This document shows, piece after piece, positions 1 through 7,190 of a DNA stretch of 34,345 nucleotides. The position numbers and the translations under genes were made by a program. The stretch's first letter is position 1, and each line of letters begins with the position of its first letter. The stretch spans positions 1 to 34,345 of the forward strand of contig NZ_BDQX01000043.1 in assembly GCF_003112455.1 (NCBI RefSeq), written 5' to 3'. The notes beneath the pieces are model-generated. The model was not told where the DNA came from, ran no database searches, and was given only the letters and a program-made list of their open reading frames with translations. The DNA comes from Paenibacillus agaridevorans. GTDB taxonomy: Bacteria > Bacillota > Bacilli > Paenibacillales > Paenibacillaceae.

Positions 1-1160
1 TACACGGCCGCTACGTCCCCGGCTCGCAGCTCCCCGACATCTTCCGTCCGGCGGCCGCCGTCGATGCGCCGGATCTGCGTCACCTTCTCCTCCACCTCTC
101 TCGTTAGATTGAGGACGGAATCCCGGTTGCGAATGACGCCTCCATATAATCTCACGTATGCAATCTTGCCCATGGCAGCATCCCGCTCCACTCGGAATAC
201 TACGCCGGACAACGGAGCGTTCGCATCGCCCTTGGGAGCCGGCAGAAGTGCAATCAGCGCGTCCATCAGCGGTTCAATGCCCAAGCCTCTGGCGGATGCA
301 CCGAACAGCACAGGATGGAGCCGCGCCTCCTTGGCCAGACGAGGGACGGCTTCCGCAAGCTCTTGCCCCGTCAAATCGCCCTGCTCCAGGTAACGAAGCA
401 TAAGTTCCTCGTCGGCATCCGCGACAGCTTCGGCGAGCGCCTGCCGGAACAGTTCCGCGAGCTCGCTGTCGCTTGACGTATGCCGCTTCTCGTCCTGCCG
501 TCCGCCATCGATGTCCTTGCGTGATGCGAACTTACGTGCGCTAAAGGCACTCGCTTGCGCGTTTTCAGCGCGCTGACTGGCTGCTTCGGCGCTCTGGCTC
601 TCGTCCGCTGCCAAGGATCCGAGCGATACGATCGGCACGACTCCGTCAAACGTCTCTTCGGAGCCGACTGGCGCCTGCACTGGCGCTGCATTCGGTGTCA
701 GCAAGCGCCGGATCTCCGAGAGCGTTCGTTCGGCAGAGGCGCCCGTGCGATCCATTTTATTGACGTACAATAGGGTCGGAATTCCCCTCTCTTGCAGCGC
801 ATGCCAGATCACCTCCGTCTGTGCCTGTACACCCTCCGCCGCCGACAGAATCAGCACCGCGCCGTCGATTACTCGCAGCGAGCGCTCGACCTCCGAAAGG
901 AAGTCGACGTGCCCCGGCGTGTCGATCAAATTGATCGTTGTCCCGTTCCGCTGGAACCGGGCAGAGGCCGCACGCACCGAGATACCTCTCGTCCGCTCGA
1001 CTTCCATAGAGTCGGTCTGCGCCGTTCCTTCGTCCACGCTTCCAAGCTGGCGGATGCGGCCGCTTAGATACAGCAAACCTTCCGTCGTTGTCGTCTTGCC
1101 TGCATCGACATGCGCGAAAATGCCGATATTGCGGAGAGACTCCGTCTCGCTCGTCTTCAT
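1..1160 (-). CDS. TetM-like ribosomal-protection GTPase (N-terminal part, runs off the window)
   Basis: Translation-factor GTPase of the EF-G/TetM family; relatives bind the ribosome and release tetracycline using GTP. Only about 386 N-terminal residues are in the window, and the frame stays open to base 1. Visible G motifs: G1 AHVDAGKTT at residues 16-24, a switch-I RGIS, G3 DTPGH at 80-84, G4 NKMD at 134-137 and a G5-like GASAR further on, then the start of a domain-II beta barrel. A low-complexity, Ser/Ala/Gln-rich insert lies between G4 and G5. The ATG at 1160 follows GAGGAG with a 9-base gap, so I prefer it; in-frame ATGs at 1181 and 1232 lie in a hairpin-rich leader. Whether it confers tetracycline resistance or is one of the TetM-like housekeeping paralogues common in Firmicutes cannot be told from the fragment. 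Confidence 0.9.
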   Translation of the reverse strand, partial: MKTSETESLRNIGIFAHVDAGKTTTTEGLLYLSGRIRQLGSVDEGTAQTDSMEVERTRGISVRAASARFQRNGTTINLIDTPGHVDFLSEVERSLRVIDGAVLILSAAEGVQAQTEVIWHALQERGIPTLLYVNKMDRTGASAERTLSEIRRLLTPNAAPVQAPVGSEETFDGVVPIVSLGSLAADESQSAEAASQRAENAQASAFSARKFASRKDIDGGRQDEKRHTSSDSELAELFRQALAEAVADADEELMLRYLEQGDLTGQELAEAVPRLAKEARLHPVLFGASARGLGIEPLMDALIALLPAPKGDANAPLSGVVFRVERDAAMGKIAYVRLYGGVIRNRDSVLNLTREVEEKVTQIRRIDGGRRTEDVGELRAGDVAAV

Positions 1161-1178
1161 CTGCAGAAACTCCTCTAC

Positions 1179-1252
1179 CATGCCATGTCCATGCTTCCCC
1201 TCAAGCGGGACATGGCATGTTAATTGGTTCATGTGCAGCACTCTATGTGCTG
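1179..1252 (-). promoter_or_regulatory. Hairpin leader upstream of the TetM-like gene
   Basis: Two hairpins stand just before the gene. The first has 12-bp perfect arms, CATGCCATGTCC at 1179-1190 and GGACATGGCATG at 1208-1219, with a 17-base loop. The second has 6-bp arms CAGCAC/GTGCTG at 1236-1252 with loop TCTAT. The GAGGAG ribosome binding site follows directly after the first hairpin in the sense direction. Leader hairpins control many ribosome-protection genes by attenuation; that role here is inference, and no T-run marks a classical terminator. Confidence 0.5.
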
Positions 1253-1337
1253 ACCCTCCATCCGTTCAAGCAACCTGTACACAGGAAGCTTACCAAAGTA
1301 CCGGAGCTGCGTCCAGAGTACAAGCCGCATAGCCTGC

Positions 1338-1630
1338 GCGCCCCATTGTACTCGCTTTTTCATACACATTTACTCGCCCATGTCCGTCTGCGCCCCGTTG
1401 TACTTGCGTTTTCATACACATTTGCTCGCCCACGTCCGTCAGCGCCCCATTGTACTCGCTTTTTTATACACATTCGCTCGTCCCCGTCCGTCTGCGCCCC
1501 ATTGTACTCGCTTTTTCATACACATTTACTCGCCCATGTCCGTCTGCGCCCCGTTGTACTTGCGTTTTCATACACATTTGCTCGCCCACGTCCGTCTGCG
1601 CCCCATTGTACTCGCTTTTTCATACACAAT
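1338..1630. repeat. 52-bp tandem repeat, five full units and one partial
   Basis: Units start at 1338, 1390, 1442, 1494, 1546 and 1598 (partial). Each opens GCGCCCC(A/G)TTGTACT and carries TTTTCATACACATT. Units 1 and 4 are identical, and units 2 and 5 differ only in the last base, so a three-unit block of 156 bp seems to have duplicated. All three forward frames stay open across the array, but no gene-like start or composition is seen. Together with the terminator at 1657-1699 this accounts for most of the gap 1161-1714. Confidence 0.9.
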
Positions 1631-1656
1631 CGCCACCCGCTTGCTCTCTACAAAAC

Positions 1657-1699
1657 AAAAAAACGGTCTGCCGGAGCATGCTCCAGCAAACCGTTTCCC
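1657..1699 (-). terminator. Rho-independent terminator of the yceI-like gene
   Basis: In the sense (minus) direction a long stem pairs AAACGGTTTGCTGGAGC with GCTCCGGCAGACCGTTT with few mismatches and is followed by a run of T (the A-run at 1654-1663 on the plus strand). It lies 16 bases after the stop codon. Confidence 0.9.
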
Positions 1700-1714
1700 G
1701 TTTCGTTGCCTCAA

Positions 1715-2248
1715 TTACGCTTGTTGCAAAGCTTCGATCTCGATGGAGATTTTCACTTCGTCGCCGATCAAAACGCCGCCTGTCTCCAGAGCCGCATTGT
1801 AAGTCAATCCGTAGTCGCTGCGGTTAATAGCGCCTTTCGCGCTAAAGCCCGCTTTAGTGTTGCCCCATGGGTCCTTGCCGGAGCCCTCGAACGATACTTC
1901 GAACGTCTCGGAGCGCGTTACGCCGTGCAGCGTTACATCGCCGGTCACTTCGTATTCGCCTTTGCCGGATTTCGTGATCGATGTCGCTTTGAAGTCGAGC
2001 GTGGGGTGCTTCTCAACGTCGAAGAAGTCGGCGGATTTCAGATGCGCGTCACGGTCGCCATTACGAGTGTCTACGCTGCTCAGATCGATCTTGAACGAGA
2101 TGTCCGCTGTCGTCAGATCGTTAACGTCTGCATCAATGTTCGCTTCGAAAGCGTGGAACAGACCTCTTACCTTCGCGATCATCATGTGCCGAACGGAGAA
2201 CTCTACCACACTGTGGGATGCGTCTACTGCCCAAACTGTTTTTTCCAT
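1715..2248 (-). CDS. YceI family protein
   Basis: A 177-residue protein of the YceI family, lipocalin-like beta barrels that bind amphiphilic or polyprenoid molecules. The start MEKTVWAVDASHSVVEFSV and the later DARNGD-like segment VDTRNGDRDAHLKS, then FFDVEKHPTLDFKAT and VTGDVTLHGVTR, are the family hallmarks and span nearly the whole chain. No signal peptide is seen, so it should be cytoplasmic, as in other Firmicutes. I chose the ATG at 2248, which has GGAGG nine bases upstream, over an in-frame TTG at 2257. It is a single-gene unit with a strong promoter and its own terminator. The precise ligand is unknown. Confidence 0.92.
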   Translation of the reverse strand: MEKTVWAVDASHSVVEFSVRHMMIAKVRGLFHAFEANIDADVNDLTTADISFKIDLSSVDTRNGDRDAHLKSADFFDVEKHPTLDFKATSITKSGKGEYEVTGDVTLHGVTRSETFEVSFEGSGKDPWGNTKAGFSAKGAINRSDYGLTYNAALETGGVLIGDEVKISIEIEALQQA

Positions 2249-2377
2249 TGTGAACAACCTCCATATAATGTTTTAGTTTTATAGCGCTCTGCTTGTCGCA
2301 GAAGTGTCGTCTCTTGTTGCTTCTTGCCGATTACTAACCTTTAATAATTAACTTACTTATGTTTCGTTCATGTCATT

Positions 2378-2407
2378 TATCTTAAACTAAAGATATCTCA
2401 ATGTCAA
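2378..2407 (-). promoter_or_regulatory. Promoter and operator-like palindrome of the yceI-like gene
   Basis: On the minus strand TTGACA (2402-2407) and TAAGAT (2379-2384) are 17 bases apart, a near-consensus vegetative promoter. An inverted repeat, TATCTT and AAGATA with a 6-base spacer at 2378-2395, overlaps the -10. Its size resembles MarR-family operators, so repression at this site is a reasonable inference. Confidence 0.7.
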
Positions 2408-2544
2408 CAGCTTTTTTTCGTTTTTCTCTTAAAGCTAATAAAGCTAAATAACTTCCAGGATTCGGCGCAGCATAACAGCTACCCGTTTCCCATGATTAGA
2501 ACGATGCTGTGTGTTGTATAGCTTGGCCCTCTGAGTTCCGTAAC

Positions 2545-2730
2545 AATTGTACATTTTTACTCAAATCTACTAGCCTTTGCTTCCCTCAACCGGCAAATTG
2601 TACAAATGTACACAAATCCTTGACTCACATCGGCGATTCGAGCCTTTGCGAACCTAAATTTATGTATTTTCGTACAATTAAATCGATATGCAGCACATAC
2701 CCAGCTATATTTGTGTATATTTGTACAAAT
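2545..2730. repeat. Family A repeats, cluster 1 (four copies)
   Basis: Four ~23-bp elements, at 2545-2567 and 2596-2618 (plus) and 2657-2679 and 2708-2730 (minus). Each starts AATTGTAC (or a near variant), has a 6-base A/T-rich middle and ends TACACAAAT or close to it. They are 28-39 bases apart and face each other as two forward then two reverse copies. The same element recurs at 28873-29058. Confidence 0.8.
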
Positions 2731-3090
2731 ATTATCGCTACTCAATAACCCTCCATTGGAGCAGCCATCCGCCATTATAAATTGGTTTGTCGCTATATGC
2801 ATTCCGGACTCCCGTACCTCAATGACTTATCGTTCGAAAAAGCCGCCCCGGCGGCTGAATACAATCAGCGCCAGAGCGGCTTGCGGTTGCAGGCTTGCTC
2901 ACTGCGCGCAAGGACGTTGCCTTGTCACGCGCGAGAGCCCGCGGCGTCGAACCGTGGCTTGTCCGCCAGAATACGGCAAGATACGATTGCAACGCATGTA
3001 TAGGTATAAACTTCTGATACGAAGTACGGGTTTCATTCCACGGATGCGGCCAGCCCAAGCGCGAGCCTAGCTGCCTGCGTCCTTGACGCC

Positions 3091-3342
3091 TTATTCCTCT
3101 TCCTCTGCCGGAGCTTCCTCCGCCTCTTCGTCCGAAGCAGCGGCAGCTTCTTCAAGCTCTTCCTCCAGCTCGGCTTCCGTAACGGCTTCGGCCTCCGCTT
3201 CGGCTTCTTCTTCCTCCGCTTCTTCCGCGAGCACCGCCTCGACCTCGATAGCTTCAGCAGCAGATTCCTCTGCAGCAGCCTCTCCTTCGATCAGCTCCAC
3301 GATTTCGTCATTTTCTTGAACCACGTCTTGATCTTGGCTCAT
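3091..3342 (-). CDS. Small, extremely acidic Glu/Ala-rich protein
   Basis: An 83-residue protein starting MSQDQDVVQENDEIVELIEG. About 34 residues are Glu and four are Asp, most of the rest are Ala, and there is not one Lys, Arg, His, Phe, Tyr, Trp or Cys. It must be strongly negative and probably disordered or a lone acidic helix. The ATG at 3342 has AGGAGG with an 8-base gap, one of the best ribosome binding sites in the window, which is the main reason to call it real. I do not recognise a family. It is transcribed alone. Possible roles such as nucleic-acid mimicry, ion or polycation binding are speculation. Confidence 0.7.
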   Translation of the reverse strand: MSQDQDVVQENDEIVELIEGEAAAEESAAEAIEVEAVLAEEAEEEEAEAEAEAVTEAELEEELEEAAAASDEEAEEAPAEEEE

Positions 3343-3618
3343 GTCTATCACCTCCTGTCCTATTTCTTATCTTAATTGTAGCGCTTTCACGCTGAGAGAC
3401 AAGAGGTGTAAATTGTCGGATCATAGGAAGTTTTCGCCCGGATTCGACCACTTGTCTTCTCGAAGTTCTACGAGGATTCGACAGCAAGCTGGACGTAGCA
3501 CTCCATGTTCGATTACGACGCTATTCCCTCCCGCTTCTCCCCCCGACCGAGGTCTAGGTTAGCTTAAGCCTCTCGCCCGTTCCGATGAGGAACGTCGAAG
3601 GATACGATTAATACAGTC

Positions 3619-3682
3619 AAGGCGAAACGGCTAACCCGTCCTTTGGCGGCGGGGCACGTTTCGTTCCGAGGAATATAGAGAT
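3619..3682 (+). repeat. Family C hairpin element, copy 1
   Basis: Starts GGCGAAACGGCT, has the hairpin CCGTC-CTTT-GGCGG, then a segment like GTTTCGTTCCGAGGAATAT. The same order of blocks recurs at 3717, 12235 and 32785. Confidence 0.75.
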
Positions 3683-3716
3683 AGTACGGCGTATTGATAT
3701 GCTTTCCTATATTCCA

Positions 3717-3770
3717 AGTTGAAACGGCTGCCGCCGTCCTTTGACGGTACAGCAAGTTTTATGACGAGAA
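3717..3770 (+). repeat. Family C hairpin element, copy 2
   Basis: Starts GTTGAAACGGCTGCCG and has the hairpin CCGTC-CTTT-GACGG, a better-paired version of copy 1, followed by CAGCAAGTTTTATGACGAGAA. It lies about 35 bases after copy 1 in the same orientation. Confidence 0.75.
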
Positions 3771-3861
3771 GCCTCCTTCATATCCCAAATGAAGCCGGCG
3801 CTCGCATCGGAAGTGCACGACAGGCACGCATCATTTCTCGAATAACCGGGGGGTTTATTAG

Positions 3862-6006
3862 ATGTACAGCTTAATCGTCAATACGGGGCAAGGAGCGCTC
3901 GCGATCCTGTTAATTATGAGCTTGATTGCCGCAAACAAGTCATCCAAGCTGATATTCAGCAAAAATGAACAAGAGCTTAATCGCAAAACGCGCAAGTTGA
4001 TATTCTGGAGCTGGAGCCTGCTCCTGCTTGCGCTTCTATCCTCGGCGGCGGACGTCGCGCTGGCCGCAGCGTATCACCCCGCCTTCTGGCTGGATCGGCT
4101 CCTGCTGAGAACGCCGCTGCTGCTGCTGACAGCCATCTCCATTCCGCTTTCGGCGCTGCCTCGGATCCGCAAGCTCGCACAGCGCACGCAGGCAGGCTCG
4201 GACCAAGAGCTGGATGTCGCGAGAAGGCGGCACGCCACCGAGACCGGGCTCGTCATGCCGTTCAAGCTGACGGCTCTGGCGGCGGCAGGCGCCTTCTACT
4301 TCTTCCTGGCTCCTCCCCTTCCGTTCGTCTGGTTCAAAGTATTGATGCCGATTACGATTCTTGTCTTCCTCGGCGGGCTGCTCTGGATGCATCAATCCAA
4401 CCGGAATCAGGTAGCCGCCGCTTCCCCGGAAGCTACCGTCTACCGCCCTTGGCGAAGAAGATTCCGCATTAGCGGCTCCGCCATCGCGGCAGCCGTAATC
4501 ATCAGCTTGCCGGTCCTCATCGCGGCCGACAAAAGCCGCCTTCCCGACCGTATGCCGATGATGACGGGTACGCCGGATTGGGGTCTCTCGGAGACTGCCT
4601 CCAAGCATCATAGTCACTCCGCCTTGGGCGGCCTGCTGCACGCCAGCCATCTTCCTGGGACCGAAGCCGGCCAAGAAGCGTCAGGAAGCCCTTCAATCTC
4701 GGTTGCAGATCTCGCCGGTCCAAGGGACGGCGAAGCAGATCGCGTCTTCGATCTGGTCGCGAAGCAGGCGGAGGTGAAGCTGTCATCCGGCAAAGCCGTG
4801 CAGGCTTGGACCTACAACGGCGTCATTCCCGGTCCCGAGCTCCGAATGAAGCTTGGCGAATTAATCGAAGTGCGGCTCGTGAACGAGGATATCGCAGACG
4901 GCGTCACGATCCACTGGCACGGTCTCGACGTGCCGAACGCCGAAGACGGCGTCGCCGGCGCCACGCAGGACGCGGTCATGCCAGGCGAATCCCACACGTA
5001 CCGTTTCCGCGCGGAGCAAGTCGGCACGTTCTGGTATCACTCCCACCAGCATTCCAAGGAAGCCGTCGAGAAGGGACTGTTCGGCATGTTGATCGTAGAA
5101 CCTCCATCAACAGAGGATGAGCCGGGCGAAGACATTACGGTTGCGACCCATGTCTGGGAAGGAGGGGGTCTCGCCATCGGAGACAACGATACGTTGCAGC
5201 GCAAGATAGTAGCGCCCGGCACGCCCGTAAAGATCAGGCTCCTGAATACGGACAACTGGACGCGCAAGGCGCATCATGTGACGGGAACCTCCTTCCGGGT
5301 AACGGCTATCGACGGCGTCGAATTGAACAAACCCGGCGAGCTTCGCGGCACCGCGCTTTACTTAACGACGGGAGCGCGATACGACCTCGCATTCATCATG
5401 CCGGACAATCCCGTCTATGTAAGCGTAAACGGCAGCAAGAAGCTGGGCGTGCTTTTGGCTCCTGATGGCGGAAAGGATTACGAAGTGCCGGACATCGACG
5501 GCAGCGGCGGCCTCTTCGATCCTTCGCATTATGGCGAGCCTGCCGACACGCCGTTCGGTCCGGACAGCGTCTTCGACAGAGAATTCACCATGCTGCTCGA
5601 TAACGGATTAGCTTTTTATAACGGCGTTCCCGGCTTATATGATACAATTAATGGGAATGTATTCCCCCGCACGCCGATGTTCGTCGTGAAGGAAGGGGAA
5701 GTGGTGAAAACTACGATCATCAACCGAAGCGCCGTCGATCACCCCATGCATCTGCATGGTCATCATATGCTTGTCCTAAGCCGGAACGGCGAAGTCACGA
5801 CCGGCAGTCCCTGGTGGTCGGATACGCTGGATGTCCTGCCCGGCGAGGTGTACGAAGTCGCATTTCTCGCAGACAATCCCGGACTCTGGATGGATCATTG
5901 CCACAATCTTGTACATGCGGCGGCAGGCATGACGATGCACCTGATGTACGACGGAGTCTCCTCCCCCTTCGAGATCGGCAGGGAGGTGCTCAATCATCCC
6001 GAATAA
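3862..6006 (+). CDS. Membrane-anchored multicopper oxidase
   Basis: A 714-residue multicopper oxidase (laccase/CopA type) that should oxidise a substrate, possibly Cu(I), Mn(II) or phenols, while reducing oxygen to water. All four copper motifs are present: HWHG at residues 351-354, HSH at 393-395, HPMHLHGHH at 627-635 and HCHNLVHAAAGM at 679-690, with Met690 as likely axial ligand of the type-1 copper. Instead of a simple signal peptide, the first ~225 residues contain about six hydrophobic segments (near 10-26, 47-70, 83-100, 133-152, 156-174 and 201-221), followed by a His-rich linker (HHSHSALGGLLHASH). The cupredoxin part should face outside. Start: ATG at 3862 after GGGGGG with an 8-base gap. 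Substrate is unknown. Confidence 0.95.
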   Translation: MYSLIVNTGQGALAILLIMSLIAANKSSKLIFSKNEQELNRKTRKLIFWSWSLLLLALLSSAADVALAAAYHPAFWLDRLLLRTPLLLLTAISIPLSALPRIRKLAQRTQAGSDQELDVARRRHATETGLVMPFKLTALAAAGAFYFFLAPPLPFVWFKVLMPITILVFLGGLLWMHQSNRNQVAAASPEATVYRPWRRRFRISGSAIAAAVIISLPVLIAADKSRLPDRMPMMTGTPDWGLSETASKHHSHSALGGLLHASHLPGTEAGQEASGSPSISVADLAGPRDGEADRVFDLVAKQAEVKLSSGKAVQAWTYNGVIPGPELRMKLGELIEVRLVNEDIADGVTIHWHGLDVPNAEDGVAGATQDAVMPGESHTYRFRAEQVGTFWYHSHQHSKEAVEKGLFGMLIVEPPSTEDEPGEDITVATHVWEGGGLAIGDNDTLQRKIVAPGTPVKIRLLNTDNWTRKAHHVTGTSFRVTAIDGVELNKPGELRGTALYLTTGARYDLAFIMPDNPVYVSVNGSKKLGVLLAPDGGKDYEVPDIDGSGGLFDPSHYGEPADTPFGPDSVFDREFTMLLDNGLAFYNGVPGLYDTINGNVFPRTPMFVVKEGEVVKTTIINRSAVDHPMHLHGHHMLVLSRNGEVTTGSPWWSDTLDVLPGEVYEVAFLADNPGLWMDHCHNLVHAAAGMTMHLMYDGVSSPFEIGREVLNHPE

Positions 6007-6092
6007 TCTCCAGCAAGTACAAGATTTCAAGCGCATTGAAGATTGGAATAAGGGTTACAGTTGTATATACTAATAGAACGGAGTGTTTAATC

Positions 6093-6596
6093 ATGAATAT
6101 CAAAACAATCGGAGGCGCGCTCGCGCTCCTGCTAGGTGTCGTCCTGCTCTTGAATCAAGGGGAGTCGTTTGGTCCCGGCAAAATCTTTGCCTACTTCTGG
6201 CCATCGCTTTTCGTTATGCCGGTTGGCCTGTTCTTTCACTGGCTGTATTTCAGCGTGCTGGGGCGCAAGGGCATCGGCGTACTGATCCCGGGCGGCGTGC
6301 TCATCACAGCGGGCATCGTTTGTCAGATCGCCATGTTATTCGGCAACTGGGAGTATATGTGGCCGGGCTTCATCCTCGCGCCTGCTGTCGGCTTGTTCGA
6401 GTTTTACTGGTTCGGCAACCGCAACAAGTGGCTGCTGATTCCGATCAACATTCTAACTGTGCTGTCCCTGCTCTTCTTCGCGGTCTTCTCCTTCGGCGCC
6501 TTGATGGGCGAGATGTTGAAAGGCCAGCCTTACTTCGCGATTCTGCTCATTCTGGGCGGTGCCGCGCTGCTGACGCTGCGGAGGAAAGCCGACTAG
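6093..6596 (+). CDS. Small multi-pass membrane protein (LiaF N-terminal/DUF5668-like)
   Basis: A 167-residue protein with about five hydrophobic segments: MNIKTIGGALALLLGVVLLL, FWPSLFVMPVGLFFHWLYF, VLIPGGVLITAGIVCQIAML, a segment with the MWPGFILAPAVGL pattern, and two near the C-terminus, ending in a basic LRRKAD tail. The repeated WPS/WPG pattern resembles the transmembrane domain found at the N-terminus of LiaF-type cell-envelope stress proteins and in DUF5668; this is a similarity judgement only. The ATG at 6093 has GGAG upstream. It starts 86 bases after the multicopper oxidase and may share its transcript. Confidence 0.85.
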   Translation: MNIKTIGGALALLLGVVLLLNQGESFGPGKIFAYFWPSLFVMPVGLFFHWLYFSVLGRKGIGVLIPGGVLITAGIVCQIAMLFGNWEYMWPGFILAPAVGLFEFYWFGNRNKWLLIPINILTVLSLLFFAVFSFGALMGEMLKGQPYFAILLILGGAALLTLRRKAD

Positions 6597-6626
6597 GGCA
6601 GCCAACCAAGGAGGCCATCTGTCGTT

Positions 6627-7127
6627 ATGCTAACGTTCCAACAGAAAATTGATATTATCGCGTCCTTTCCTGAGCTTCAGCGGAAGGACGTTTCGCTTGG
6701 GCGGGTCAACTTCCACTTCGAAGAGAGCGTCCATGACAAAAAAACCGTCGTCTACCACCTTCATCCCAATGGCAACGGCTTCGTCTACGCAGGTCTTCTC
6801 GGCGATGTGCACGTGGATTCCAAGGGTTTGGTGAATATACGCGACTACTCCGAGGAAGAGCTCCGGAGACTGGTCGCGCGCTCCATCGCTTCGCTATCGG
6901 GGGACGGGCCTGCCGACGCCGAATCCTCCGGTTCGGAACGCGCTGCCGCGAACAGAAAGCCCCTCCCGGTCACCGAACGGTGGCTGAGCCCTGGCGGCGA
7001 AGCCTACACGCTTCTCTTTGATGAGGAGATGTGGTACCTGTACGCGGGGGACGCCATCGACATGGCCTTCGAATCCTATAAGGAAGCTTTGGAATATTTG
7101 GCAGAAGAGGAGTTTCGACGGGGTTAA
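6627..7127 (+). CDS. Conserved-looking hypothetical protein, 166 aa
   Basis: Soluble protein with no recognised family. Residues 1-80 (from MLTFQQKIDIIASFPELQRK) are compact and alpha/beta-like, with a cluster of aromatic residues and HFEES/YHLHPNGNGFVYAG. A short polar, Ala/Ser-rich linker near 85-110 leads to a second, Trp- and Tyr-rich acidic part ending in EYLAEEEFRRG. No membrane segment or signal. AAGGAGG lies 12 bases before the ATG at 6627. It follows the small membrane protein by 30 bases, so the two are probably cotranscribed. Confidence 0.75.
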   Translation: MLTFQQKIDIIASFPELQRKDVSLGRVNFHFEESVHDKKTVVYHLHPNGNGFVYAGLLGDVHVDSKGLVNIRDYSEEELRRLVARSIASLSGDGPADAESSGSERAAANRKPLPVTERWLSPGGEAYTLLFDEEMWYLYAGDAIDMAFESYKEALEYLAEEEFRRG

Positions 7128-7190
7128 AGGATTTTGCCCTGTTATTGTCTAATTGTACTAGTTACAACTTAGATAGCAGGGGGAACCTCC

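Larger units (their letters stand above)
2249..3090. other. Gene-free interval with four family-A elements
   Basis: Apart from the promoter at 2378-2407 I see no gene with a credible start, ribosome binding site or composition in these 840 bases. The middle (2545-2730) holds four dispersed family-A repeat copies. In 2750-3090 I see nothing recognisable. Confidence 0.6.
3343..3861. other. Gene-free interval with two family-C repeats
   Basis: It separates the acidic-protein gene (leftward) from the multicopper oxidase gene (rightward), so promoters for both should be here, but no strong consensus stands out. It contains the family-C elements at 3619-3682 and 3717-3770. Confidence 0.6.

Noticed and set aside
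1088..2284. 398-codon open frame on the plus strand
   Set aside because: Antisense to the yceI-like gene and the TetM-like start, and carried through the 52-bp tandem repeat.
2509..2802. Two opposed open frames of about 80 codons
   Set aside because: They run through family-A repeats, overlap each other and lack ribosome binding sites.
3379..3390. cre-like CcpA site (TGAAAGCGCTA on the minus strand) upstream of the acidic protein
   Set aside because: The right half departs from the consensus at two positions; too weak to annotate.
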